Assembly: GCA_027295475.1 (NCBI GenBank)
Contig: JAPUKV010000159.1
Span: 1-18,796 of the forward strand
Reading direction: 5' to 3'
DNA length: 18,796 nt
Origin: Pseudomonadota bacterium
GTDB taxonomy: Bacteria > Pseudomonadota > Gammaproteobacteria > Woeseiales > Woeseiaceae
The notes under the pieces are model-generated. The model was not told where the DNA came from, did no database searches, and was given only the letters and a program-made list of their open reading frames with translations. The position numbers and the translations under genes were made by a program. Of this stretch, positions 1 through 7,001 are shown in pieces (the first letter of the stretch is position 1; each line of letters begins with the position of its first letter).

Positions 1-209
1 TTTCAGCAGTTGCTTTCCAGGCAGCTGCATTTGGGCTTATTCACGCCTATCAGGGACCAGTACAAGCAATATCCATTGGCATTGGTGGCGCCGTTTACGG
101 TGGCGTGTTCCTATTGGCAAAGCGGAATCTGTGGCCACTCATTTTCGCGCATGGTCTAAACGACACACTCGGACTCGTCCTTTTGTACTCCGGCGTAATA
201 CAGCGATAA
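1..209 (+). CDS. CPBP-family intramembrane metalloprotease, 3' end (partial)
   Basis: The frame is open from the window edge (first full codon at position 3) to a TAA at 207-209, giving 68 residues. The peptide contains FGLIHAYQGP, which matches the second conserved CPBP (Abi/CAAX protease-like) motif with its histidine. About 35 residues later comes FAHGLNDTLG, which matches the third motif with His and Asn. Hydrophobic stretches around and after these motifs fit the last membrane helices of the family. The catalytic Glu-Glu motif would lie upstream of the window. Members are multi-pass inner-membrane proteins, some of which cleave prenylated or hydrophobic substrates; the substrate here is unknown. 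The family call is fairly safe from the two spaced motifs, but the biological role is not. Confidence 0.8.
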   Translation, partial: SAVAFQAAAFGLIHAYQGPVQAISIGIGGAVYGGVFLLAKRNLWPLIFAHGLNDTLGLVLLYSGVIQR

Positions 210-263
210 AGACGGATGTGTTACATCGACCTCGCCACAGGCAAGGCGCCGCGTAACAAATCG

Positions 264-340
264 CTGTACTGGCCGCTTCTGGCTGAAAGCGGACCTTCAT
301 TTCAGCAGTTTTTTGGGTGTCTGAACGGCCGCTTTCGGGA
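264..340 (-). repeat. Dispersed palindromic intergenic repeat, copy 1
   Basis: Read on the minus strand, this segment aligns over about 75 bp with 17766-17840 on the plus strand. Shared stretches include GGTCCGCTTTC, AGCGGCC and TACAG, and both copies have a CAGA..CCAAAAA stretch about 25 nt earlier. It contains two stem-loops built on CCGCTT/AAGCGG (272-292 and 329-347; the second is CCGCTTT-CGGGA-AAAGCGG). A further AAGCGGACATT follows at 342-352. The pattern resembles short non-coding palindromic repeats that often produce spurious small ORFs between genes in proteobacteria. Confidence 0.6.
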
Positions 341-445
341 AAAGCGGACATTGCGAACGGATACAGCTGGTCGCTAGGCCGCTAGAATAAACATTACCGG
401 CAAAGTGCCAAATCCTGCCGCCGCAATCATCTGTCCCTAAAAACA

Positions 446-556
446 ATGGATTATGAAACGCTATGCAACGCCATGCTGTTGAATTACTGCCTTATGCAGG
501 CGGGACAGGGTGGCGCCAGCGCCGACGACTTTCTGGATAAGGCCCTGTCCGACTGA
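446..556 (+). CDS. Possible small ORF, 36 residues, unknown function
   Basis: An ATG at 446 opens a 36-codon frame ending in TGA at 554-556. The product begins MDYETLCNAML and ends in an acidic tail DDFLDKALSD. The codon choice looks GC-rich and gene-like, and the frame ends before the csiV 3' end. No convincing Shine-Dalgarno sequence precedes the ATG, no known domain is recognisable, and the length is within what chance allows. It could also be a decayed fragment. I list it only as a candidate. Confidence 0.2.
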   Translation: MDYETLCNAMLLNYCLMQAGQGGASADDFLDKALSD

Positions 557-631
557 ACCGGGGGGGACGGATCCCGTTCTTATCATCGGGCCCGCTCACG
601 GCTTGCGTCGCGCATGTCCCCCTCACTCGGG

Positions 632-1492
632 CTAAGGACTCAACAAACTGCCGGGCAGCAGGTCCTCGGTATCGTCAATGATCTCCTCTTCGGCTTCCTC
701 CACGCGCGTAATCTTGGCAATCACGCCGAACTTCGGGTGGTCGAAGTACCGTATATCGCCGTTTTTCATGATGCGGTCCTCGAAGATTCGGTACCGGATC
801 GGTGGCGGCAACAATTCACCGTACTGATCGATCAGTTCATACTCGTTCTGCATGCGGGAATCGCCGAATGTCAGAACACTTGCTGACGTTTCTTCAGGTG
901 GTGATGCAAGGGGAGGATCCTTGTCCATGGTCAAATCGACCACGAGATGCAGGTAACGGCCGAGATACAGCGTCAGGGTGCCGTCGAGCCCGGGCGGCGG
1001 ATCGCCGAGCGTGCGTAGCCCGATCGAGGCCGTCATGTCTTTTTCATAGGTGGGCTGGGTCCAGCCTGCCCGCATGATCGGCTCGTAAGCATCGAGCTCG
1101 ACCAGCTTGTCGTAGATCTGATTCATCGTGAAGGTATCGGTATCGAGCAGCACGAGCTCGAGGTCCATGTAGCGGCGCGCTATCGCAGGCGCTTCAATTT
1201 CTGCAAGCACTTCGCCCGGCTCGGAAAATTCGTACAAATCCGGATCAAAGTAATCTTCGTCGGCTGGATCGGGCGCTACCTCGACAGCCGGTTCGTCCGC
1301 TGTCCAGGTCTCGGTGCCGGCGGAGGCGCCTTCGCCGTAGGAAAATATAATCAACTCGACCGTGTAACGTCGAACAGGCTCGACAGCCTCGCCGGTCTCT
1401 TCGCCGGGCAAGACTTCAGCATTTTGCTGGGCAAAAGCCGGCAACACCGCTGCAGCGAGTGCGACGACTGCTACGCAGAAGGCAGCACGCAT
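632..1492 (-). CDS. csiV: CsiV-family periplasmic protein
   Basis: The product is 286 residues with a signal peptide at residues 1-21 (hydrophobic core then LPAFA-QQ), so it should be exported. After an acidic, low-complexity stretch, RRYTVELIIFSYGE resembles the opening strand of the CsiV (formerly DUF2803) family. The later part, with YLHLVVDL, YRIFEDRIMKNGDIRYFDHPKFGVIAKI, also fits that family. In Vibrio cholerae, CsiV binds peptidoglycan and is needed for PBP1A-dependent wall synthesis. The gene begins 41 nt after mfd on the same strand; this mfd-csiV adjacency is widespread in gammaproteobacteria and supports the call. A GAGGA lies 5 nt before the ATG. It is probably co-transcribed with mfd. 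I am confident of the family; the wall role is transferred from the Vibrio homologue. Confidence 0.8.
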   Translation of the reverse strand: MRAAFCVAVVALAAAVLPAFAQQNAEVLPGEETGEAVEPVRRYTVELIIFSYGEGASAGTETWTADEPAVEVAPDPADEDYFDPDLYEFSEPGEVLAEIEAPAIARRYMDLELVLLDTDTFTMNQIYDKLVELDAYEPIMRAGWTQPTYEKDMTASIGLRTLGDPPPGLDGTLTLYLGRYLHLVVDLTMDKDPPLASPPEETSASVLTFGDSRMQNEYELIDQYGELLPPPIRYRIFEDRIMKNGDIRYFDHPKFGVIAKITRVEEAEEEIIDDTEDLLPGSLLSP

Positions 1493-1533
1493 GAATGTCC
1501 TCTTTTCGCCAAAAATTCCACCTTATCGGCCTA

Positions 1534-4500
1534 CTAGCTGGCCAGCGCCCGGCAGGCGTCCGAGCCGGGTTTCGAGACCAGCAGTGTAAGCAGTTCTTCG
1601 ATGAATTTGAATCTCTGAGCCACATCGCTCAATTCCGTTCGAAACTGTAATCGATGCGCGCTCTGCATTCGATAAGTCTGGCTGTCTTCCTGCACAAGTT
1701 GCACCAGTGAGACAGGATCGACCCGGCTCTGGCCGGCAAACTGAATGTAGCCGCCGAATTCCGACGCATCGATTTTCTCGATCCCGAGCATTGAAGCATC
1801 CTGTTTGATTGCCGCGATTCGCATCAGGTTTTTGGCTGCCTCCGGCAAGAGACCGAAGCGATCAATGAGTTCGATCTGCAAGTCCTTCAATTGTTCCCGG
1901 GAACTCGCGCTCGCTATGCGCTTGTACAGGATGAGCCGCAGATGCACGTCCGGCATGTAGTCTTCCGGCAATAATGCGGGTATGTGAAGGTTTATATCGA
2001 CGCCGGCATTCAGTGGCCCCTCAAGATCAGGCTCTTCACCTGCCCGCAAAGATTGAACGGCCCGGGCCAGCAGTTCCGTATACAGGGAAAAACCGATTTC
2101 CTGAATCTGACCGCTTTGGATATCGCCCAGCAGTTCGCCCGCGCCGCGAATCTCGAGGTCGTGTGTCGCCAGCACGAACCCCGCACCCAAATCACTGAGT
2201 GAATCAATTGCCTCCAGTCGCTTGACCGCGTCAGCTGTCATCGCGGCCCTGGGCGGCGCTATGAGATAAGCGTACGCACGGTGGTGAGATCGGCCTACGC
2301 GGCCGCGTAACTGGTGCAGCTGGGCAAGACCAAAACGATCAGCGCGGTTGATGATGATCGTATTTGCGGTAGGTACGTCAATGCCGCTTTCGATTATCGT
2401 CGTACACAAAAGGACATTGAAGCGACGACGATAGAAGTCGAGCATGACCTGTTCGAGTTCCCGTTCAGGCATTTGTCCATGGCCGGTCCTGATACTGGCT
2501 TCGGGAACGAGTTTCGACAGCCGCTCCTCAACCGAGGCGATGTCCTCCACGCGGTTGTGAATGAAAAAGACCTGGCCACCACGCTTGATCTCGCGCAGGC
2601 AGGCTTCACGGATCATGACGTCGTTCCACTCACTCACAAAAGTCTTGACCGCAAGCCTTTCGGGAGGTGGCGTCGTAATCAATGACATGTCCCGCAGCCC
2701 GCCGAGCGCCATGTTCAGCGTCCTCGGTATCGGGGTTGCTGTCATTGTCAGCACGTCGACTTCGCTTCGCAGCATCTTGATCGCTTCTTTATGGCGCACG
2801 CCGAAGCGATGTTCCTCATCCACTATGACAAGCCCGACGTCGGAGAAGTCTTTTGTGTGTTGCAATAATCGATGCGTGCCGATGACGATATCGACAGTCC
2901 CTCGTCGCATTCCTTCGACGACATTCTTTGCTTCTTTTTGCGAGCGAAAGCGGGACAGTATTTCCACCTGAACCGGCCAGTCCGCAAAGCGGTCTTTGAA
3001 GGTCTGACCGTGTTGCTGCGCCAGCAGTGTCGTCGGCACGAGAATGGCGACCTGTTTGCCACCGTGCACGACCGCGAACGAGGCGCGCAGGGCAACCTCG
3101 GTCTTGCCAAATCCGACGTCGCCACAGACCACGCGGTCCATTGGTTTGTCGGATGCCAGGTCGCCGAGCACTTCGTCTATCGTGCGCGTCTGGTCTTCGG
3201 TGGGCTCGAAAGGAAACCCGTCCATGAACGTCTGGTAATCTGTCTCGGGCCAATGAAAGTGGTGCCCCGGCCGCGCTGCCCGCCTTGCATAGACGTCGAG
3301 CAATTCCACGGCAACATCGCGGATCTTCTTGATCGCCCGCCGCCGGGCCCTGGCCCACTGATCGCTACCGAGCCTGTGCAATGGCGCGTTCTCGGCTGAC
3401 GCGCCCGTATAGCGCGAAATCAGGTCCAGCGAGTGCACGGGCACATAGAGTTTGTCGCCGCCCGCATATTCCAGACTCAGGAATTCACCGGTTACGCCGC
3501 CGGTCTCCAGCGTCGTCAGTCCCAGATATCGACCGACGCCATATTCCGCATGGACAACCGGAGAGCCCTCCTGGAGATCGTTGAGTTGCCGGATGATTTT
3601 TTCAGGATCGCGTTCTGCCCGGCGTCGGCGGCTGCGTTGCCGCGGCTTCTCACCGAACAACTGTTGCTCGCTGATTATGGCGATCGCAGCCTCAGGCAGG
3701 AGCACACCGTTTTCGATCGGAGCTACCGTGACGCCAATATCCGGACCGCCGTCCAGAAACGCCTGCCAGCCTTCGACCCGGAGAATATCGAGACCGCGAG
3801 CACGCAACATCTCGTAAATGCTCTCCCGTCGACCGGGCGAATCAGCCGTGAATAAAACCCGGCCAGCAAATTTCTGAAGAAAATCGCCGACAGCATGTGC
3901 TGCATCCTCGTAACGCGACTCGATTCGCAACGCAGGCGGCAATCTGGCAGGCAGGTTGACCGTGCCGTCAATTTCACGGAGTGACTGTGACGAGTAAGCG
4001 ACTCGGCCATACGCGTTGAGTTGTTCGCTGATGTCGTGAGGTTGAAAAAAACTCTCTTCGGGGGGCAGTACCGGTCGCTCCACATCCACGCTGCAGAGTT
4101 CGTATCTCTCATGAATTTCCTGCCACGCCTTGTCGAGAACTTGAGAAATGTCGGACGGGACAAAAAGAAGACAGTTTCCGGGCAGATAATCGAGGAGACT
4201 CGCGGTCGACGCATAAAACAGCGGCAGGTAATACTCGATCCCACCATGTGCGATTCCGTCAGATACTTCGCGGTACACTCGTGAACGTGACGGCTGACCC
4301 TCGAATTTTTCACGATAGCGATCACGGAAATCCCTGACACTTGCCTGGTCGAGCGGAATCTCCCTTGCTGGTAATATCCGAATGTGATCCATCGTCTCAC
4401 GAGACAACTGACTGTCCGGATCGAAAAACCGCAGGCTTTCGATCTCGTCGTCGAAGAAGTCGATGCGTAGCGGCGCAGACGAACCCATCGGGAAAATATC

Positions 4501-5025
4501 GAGGAGGGAACCACGGACCGCGAATTCCCCGTGCTCGTCAACCTGAGGCACGCGCAGATAACCGGACGCAGTAAGTTTGTCGATGAAAACCTGCCGTTCG
4601 AGGACTTGCCCAAGGCTTACCGAGAGCGATCGTGCCGCGACGTAATCGGTTGGCGGCAATCTCTGCAACAAACTTGCCGCTGATGCGACAACAATTCCAT
4701 TTCTCTGACCGGGCAGATCAGCCAGTACCCGAAGTCGTTGAGAAATAATGTCCTGGTGCGGAGAGAAACTGTCGTAGGGCAGCGTCTCCCATTCGACGAA
4801 GTGCGACACGGCTATTCTCTCGCCGGCGAAGAAGCGGATCTCCGCCTCGAGCTGATCGGCATGCCGGGGATCTGATGCCAGGACCAGGACGGCTCGATCC
4901 GAGTTTTCGGCGAGCTCCAGCGCGGCCAGCGCCGCACTGGCGCCGATCAGGCGGCCCCATGCAGCCGGCCGGCCGGCGTCCGGCACTGTTATGAGCGACG
5001 AGAATAATGATGAACTACGAGCCAC
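1534..5025 (-). CDS. mfd: Transcription-repair coupling factor Mfd
   Basis: The product has 1163 residues, the normal length for Mfd, a cytoplasmic ATP-dependent DNA translocase. It displaces RNA polymerase stalled at lesions and recruits UvrA. The order of domains is visible. The N-terminal UvrB-like region includes WETLPYDSFSPHQDIISQRL. The RNA-polymerase interaction domain (about 490-540) includes VVHAEYGVGRYLGL and KLYVPVHSLDLISRY. The helicase motor has Walker A GDVGFGKTE (G635 onward), Walker B DEEH (736-739), TATPIPRTLNMAL and RGRVGR (907-912). A C-terminal TRCF domain follows. All key motor residues are intact. The start is a GTG at 5023-5025, because no ATG lies near the expected N-terminus. 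A ribosome binding site is not obvious, and a second in-frame GTG at codon 14 is possible. Confidence 0.97.
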   Translation of the reverse strand: MARSSSLFSSLITVPDAGRPAAWGRLIGASAALAALELAENSDRAVLVLASDPRHADQLEAEIRFFAGERIAVSHFVEWETLPYDSFSPHQDIISQRLRVLADLPGQRNGIVVASAASLLQRLPPTDYVAARSLSVSLGQVLERQVFIDKLTASGYLRVPQVDEHGEFAVRGSLLDIFPMGSSAPLRIDFFDDEIESLRFFDPDSQLSRETMDHIRILPAREIPLDQASVRDFRDRYREKFEGQPSRSRVYREVSDGIAHGGIEYYLPLFYASTASLLDYLPGNCLLFVPSDISQVLDKAWQEIHERYELCSVDVERPVLPPEESFFQPHDISEQLNAYGRVAYSSQSLREIDGTVNLPARLPPALRIESRYEDAAHAVGDFLQKFAGRVLFTADSPGRRESIYEMLRARGLDILRVEGWQAFLDGGPDIGVTVAPIENGVLLPEAAIAIISEQQLFGEKPRQRSRRRRAERDPEKIIRQLNDLQEGSPVVHAEYGVGRYLGLTTLETGGVTGEFLSLEYAGGDKLYVPVHSLDLISRYTGASAENAPLHRLGSDQWARARRRAIKKIRDVAVELLDVYARRAARPGHHFHWPETDYQTFMDGFPFEPTEDQTRTIDEVLGDLASDKPMDRVVCGDVGFGKTEVALRASFAVVHGGKQVAILVPTTLLAQQHGQTFKDRFADWPVQVEILSRFRSQKEAKNVVEGMRRGTVDIVIGTHRLLQHTKDFSDVGLVIVDEEHRFGVRHKEAIKMLRSEVDVLTMTATPIPRTLNMALGGLRDMSLITTPPPERLAVKTFVSEWNDVMIREACLREIKRGGQVFFIHNRVEDIASVEERLSKLVPEASIRTGHGQMPERELEQVMLDFYRRRFNVLLCTTIIESGIDVPTANTIIINRADRFGLAQLHQLRGRVGRSHHRAYAYLIAPPRAAMTADAVKRLEAIDSLSDLGAGFVLATHDLEIRGAGELLGDIQSGQIQEIGFSLYTELLARAVQSLRAGEEPDLEGPLNAGVDINLHIPALLPEDYMPDVHLRLILYKRIASASSREQLKDLQIELIDRFGLLPEAAKNLMRIAAIKQDASMLGIEKIDASEFGGYIQFAGQSRVDPVSLVQLVQEDSQTYRMQSAHRLQFRTELSDVAQRFKFIEELLTLLVSKPGSDACRALAS

Positions 5026-5055
5026 GAAACTGATCGGCCGGGGAAACGGCCCGCG

Positions 5056-5064
5056 ATTATCTCA
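5056..5064 (-). promoter_or_regulatory. Candidate extended -10 promoter element for mfd
   Basis: On the minus strand the sequence is TGAGATAAT, an extended -10 (TG-N-GATAAT) about 30 nt before the mfd GTG. No good -35 hexamer lies at 17 nt, which extended -10 promoters tolerate. The phased GCGC repeats at 5095-5135 would fall about 45-85 nt upstream of the predicted start site, where activators commonly bind. This is inferred from motif match and position only. Confidence 0.35.
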
Positions 5065-5094
5065 CAGACAAATGACGACGTCCGGCAGCCGAAA

Positions 5095-5135
5095 TTTGCG
5101 CGCAAAAGGGCGCACAAACGGCGCACAATTTGCGC
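5095..5135. repeat. Helically phased GCGC repeats upstream of mfd
   Basis: GCGC cores occur at about 5100, 5110, 5121 and 5132, that is every 10-11 bp. Two adjacent 11-mers at 5106-5127 (AAGGGCGCACA and AACGGCGCACA) differ at one base. A perfect 12-bp palindrome, TTTGCGCGCAAA, sits at 5095-5106, and AATTTGCGC occurs both at 5093-5101 and 5127-5135. One turn of DNA per unit suggests a protein-binding array on one face of the helix, or a bent AT/GC tract. No known regulator is assigned. Confidence 0.55.
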
Positions 5136-5185
5136 AGTTTTACGACGGGAAACGCAGAAAAAGGTGTGCTTTTGGCAGCGCTCGC

Positions 5186-5482
5186 CTAGCGCTTCAGAAC
5201 CGCATGGATGACCCGATCGTATTCGAAATAGACGACGAACTTCGGATACTCCCATCTCGAGATAGGCGGATCGCCGACGGCGGCCTGGCGTGACTGCGGA
5301 GTGCCATGGGTGGCCTGGACGCGGTCCTGTGTCATGCCGCGGGTCGGCCGACCGGAACCCTCGAAGGCGGACTGGTCAGTACCTTCCATTTGCAGCGTTT
5401 CGGCAAAAAGACTGCCGGTAAAAAAACTGCCCGCCAGGGCGCAGCCCAGGGCAAGAAGTGTAGTGGCGCGAACCTTGGCCAT
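5186..5482 (-). CDS. Small secreted BamE/SmpA-like conserved protein
   Basis: The product is 98 residues with a signal peptide ending near residue 27 (SLFA-ET) and no lipobox cysteine, so it is probably periplasmic. The mature part contains RGMTQDRVQATHGTP, which resembles the first helix and turn of BamE/OmlA-type domains (GMT..V...GTP). It then has GDPPISRWEYPKFVVYFEYDRVIHAVL, a pattern I associate with a conserved family of short gammaproteobacterial hypothetical proteins. The start has GGAG 8 nt before the ATG. It precedes mfd on the same strand with 160 nt between, and mfd seems to have its own promoter, so it may be a single-gene unit. The function is unknown; a structural similarity to BamE is inference. 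Confidence 0.75.
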   Translation of the reverse strand: MAKVRATTLLALGCALAGSFFTGSLFAETLQMEGTDQSAFEGSGRPTRGMTQDRVQATHGTPQSRQAAVGDPPISRWEYPKFVVYFEYDRVIHAVLKR

Positions 5483-5510
5483 CTCAGAGTCTCCAGATAA
5501 TTACCCGCTG

Positions 5511-5519
5511 ACTATAGCA
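5511..5519 (-). promoter_or_regulatory. Candidate extended -10 promoter for the BamE-like gene
   Basis: On the minus strand TGCTATAGT (TG-N-TATAGT) lies about 30 nt before the ATG at 5482. A T-rich TTTTTT occupies the -35 position at about 17 nt, and a TTGACC overlaps it at a shorter spacing. The predicted start site would leave a leader of roughly 20 nt containing the GGAG ribosome binding site. Confidence 0.4.
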
Positions 5520-5611
5520 CTCGACAGTGGGTCAAAAAACTGCTGATTCAATAGCTTGTCGCCCTTTTGTAATGCCCGATCGCGTAAATGCGAACCACGT
5601 CACATTTTCGA

Positions 5612-5681
5612 TCCCGCCCGTCAGGACGGGGCGCTACAAATTGCGATTCGTCCAAGTAGGAGCCCGACCTGACGGGCGATC
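5612..5681. repeat. REP/BIME-like inverted repeat pair
   Basis: CGCCCGTCAGG at 5615-5625 and its exact reverse complement CCTGACGGGCG at 5668-5678 face each other. GATC flanks on both sides extend the match after a 2-nt bulge. Each arm continues toward the centre with a related GTAG..GCCCCG/GTAGGAGCCCG stretch. The unit GTAGGAGCCCG-A-CCTGACGGGCGATC thus has the form of a Pseudomonas/Xanthomonas-type REP: a GTAG-like tetranucleotide plus a palindrome. Two head-to-head copies make a BIME. Such repeats are moved by RAYT (REP-associated tyrosine) transposases; none is seen in this window. Confidence 0.55.
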
Positions 5682-5701
5682 AAGAGCGGCAATAACACCG
5701 G

Positions 5702-5736
5702 CAGGAGCCGACATTGCGGGCGTTCAGCGGCTCCTG
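5702..5736 (+). promoter_or_regulatory. Perfect 9-bp hairpin just before lolC
   Basis: CAGGAGCCG at 5702-5710 pairs exactly with CGGCTCCTG at 5728-5736 across a 17-nt loop. The hairpin ends 10 nt before the first possible lolC ATG, so it could affect translation start if transcribed. The left arm (GCAGGAGCCGAC) resembles the REP unit at 5656-5667 (GTAGGAGCCCGAC), so it may instead be a degenerate third REP copy. Confidence 0.4.
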
Positions 5737-5746
5737 ATGTGTTTTA

Positions 5747-7000
5747 ATGCGGGCGATGATCGATTCTGTTGAACTCTTCCTCGGCCTTCGCTACCTCCGG
5801 GCCAAAGGCCGCACCAGATTCGTTTCCTTTATTACCTCGATTTCGCTTGCCGGCATCGCCCTGGGCGTCGCGGCTCTCATCATCATCCTGTCCGTAATGA
5901 ACGGTTTTGAAGGCGAATTGCGGGATCGCCTCGTGAGCATGACGGCGCACGGCCAGGTGAGCGGCAGGGACAACCGCGTCGAGGACTGGCGAACGCTTCG
6001 GCAAGAGATACTTGCCGAGCCCGGCATTGCTGCGGCGGCGCCGTACATCGGTATGGAAGGAATGATCCGCTCTGGCGGCACCCTCAACGCAGTGCTCATC
6101 AGCGGCGTATTGCCCGAACTTGAAAGCGCGGTGTCGGGCGGGACGATTAATTTTGTCGAGGGCGATCTCGGCGTGCTCGAGGCCGGCATGAAAAACATTG
6201 TGCTCGGCCGCTTGTTGGCCATGGAACTACGCATCCGTATCGGTGACGGAGTCATCCTGTTGATACCAAAGCCGACGGGAGACGGCGGTCTCGAACCGAT
6301 CCTGGAGCGTTTCCTTGTTCGCGGTGTATTCGAGGCGGGCTTGCAGGACCATGACGCCTTGCTGGCCCTGGTGCACGCGGAGGATGCTGCGCGAATGATG
6401 TCGCTGGGCAACAGCGTCTCTGCAGTCCGGTTTCGTGCCAACGATGTGATGGCGGCACCCGCTATTGCCCGCTCAATACAGAATCGACTCGGACCGGCGG
6501 TTAGCGCAAGCGACTGGACTGTGGAGAATGCCAGTTACTTTCGGGCGATTCGCCTGGAAAAGATGATGATGTCTTTGATTCTGTCGTTGATCATCGGCGT
6601 GGCAGCCTTCAACATCGTTGCCAGCCTGGTCATGGTCGTGACAGACAAGACGAGCGACATTGCAATCTTGCGGACGCTTGGCATGGGGCCGAATGGCGTG
6701 GTTCGCGTGTTTTTTATCCAGGGCGCAGTCATCGGCTGGCTCGGTGTTTTGCTGGGCGTCATATCTGGCGTAGTGCTCGCAATGAACGTACCGACGATCG
6801 TGCCCTGGCTGGAACAACTGTTTGGTTTCCAGATCATGCCTGGCGACGTTTATTACGTCACGGATATACCATCCGACCTTGAATTTTTCGACGTGGCAGT
6901 TATTGCTGTCGCTGCCTTTGCCCTGACTTCCTTCGCCACACTCTATCCGGCCCGCCGTGCTGCCCATGTTAATCCCGCGATGGCGCTCAGGTACGAATAG
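5747..7000 (+). CDS. lolC: Lipoprotein-releasing ABC transporter permease LolC
   Basis: The product is 417 residues in the inner membrane. With LolE and LolD it extracts outer-membrane lipoproteins and passes them to the chaperone LolA. The N-terminus ELFLGLRYLRAKGRTRFVSFITSIS matches the LolC/E family, followed by TM1 (about 24-45) ending in SVMNGFEGELRDRL. A large periplasmic MacB-like domain lies between TM1 and TM2. The FtsX-type C-terminus has three more helices (about 272-296, 320-345, 379-400), and ends NPAMALRYE. The ATG at 5756 (MIDSVELFLGLRY) gives a more typical N-terminus than the ATG at 5747; neither has a clear ribosome binding site. It is assigned LolC rather than LolE because it comes first in the operon; the two are hard to separate by eye. 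Confidence 0.93.
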   Translation: MRAMIDSVELFLGLRYLRAKGRTRFVSFITSISLAGIALGVAALIIILSVMNGFEGELRDRLVSMTAHGQVSGRDNRVEDWRTLRQEILAEPGIAAAAPYIGMEGMIRSGGTLNAVLISGVLPELESAVSGGTINFVEGDLGVLEAGMKNIVLGRLLAMELRIRIGDGVILLIPKPTGDGGLEPILERFLVRGVFEAGLQDHDALLALVHAEDAARMMSLGNSVSAVRFRANDVMAAPAIARSIQNRLGPAVSASDWTVENASYFRAIRLEKMMMSLILSLIIGVAAFNIVASLVMVVTDKTSDIAILRTLGMGPNGVVRVFFIQGAVIGWLGVLLGVISGVVLAMNVPTIVPWLEQLFGFQIMPGDVYYVTDIPSDLEFFDVAVIAVAAFALTSFATLYPARRAAHVNPAMALRYE

Positions 7001-7001
7001 G

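Larger units (their letters stand above)
210..631. other. Intergenic region between the CPBP gene and csiV
   Basis: These 422 bp separate the end of a rightward gene from the end of the leftward mfd-csiV block, so the two flanking genes converge. The region holds the repeat at 264-340, a possible 36-codon ORF at 446-556, and a 7-bp inverted repeat (GGGGGAC at 562-568, GTCCCCC at 616-622). That repeat has a 47-nt loop and no T-run, so I do not call it a terminator. The longer ORF on the minus strand through the repeat looks like a by-product of the repeat. Confidence 0.6.

Noticed and set aside
139..351. Minus-strand ORF of 70 codons overlapping the CPBP 3' end
   Set aside because: Much of it is a translation of the dispersed palindromic repeat (264-340), and it overlaps a real gene at its other end.
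562..622. GGGGGAC/GTCCCCC inverted repeat after csiV, considered as a terminator
   Set aside because: The loop is 47 nt and no T-run follows on the relevant strand.
2314..2685. Plus-strand ORF of 123 codons inside mfd
   Set aside because: It lies wholly antisense to the helicase motor of Mfd, has no recognisable domain, and arises from GC-rich codon structure. The same applies to other long antisense or offset frames within mfd, such as 2872-3399, 3433-3855 and 3723-4613.
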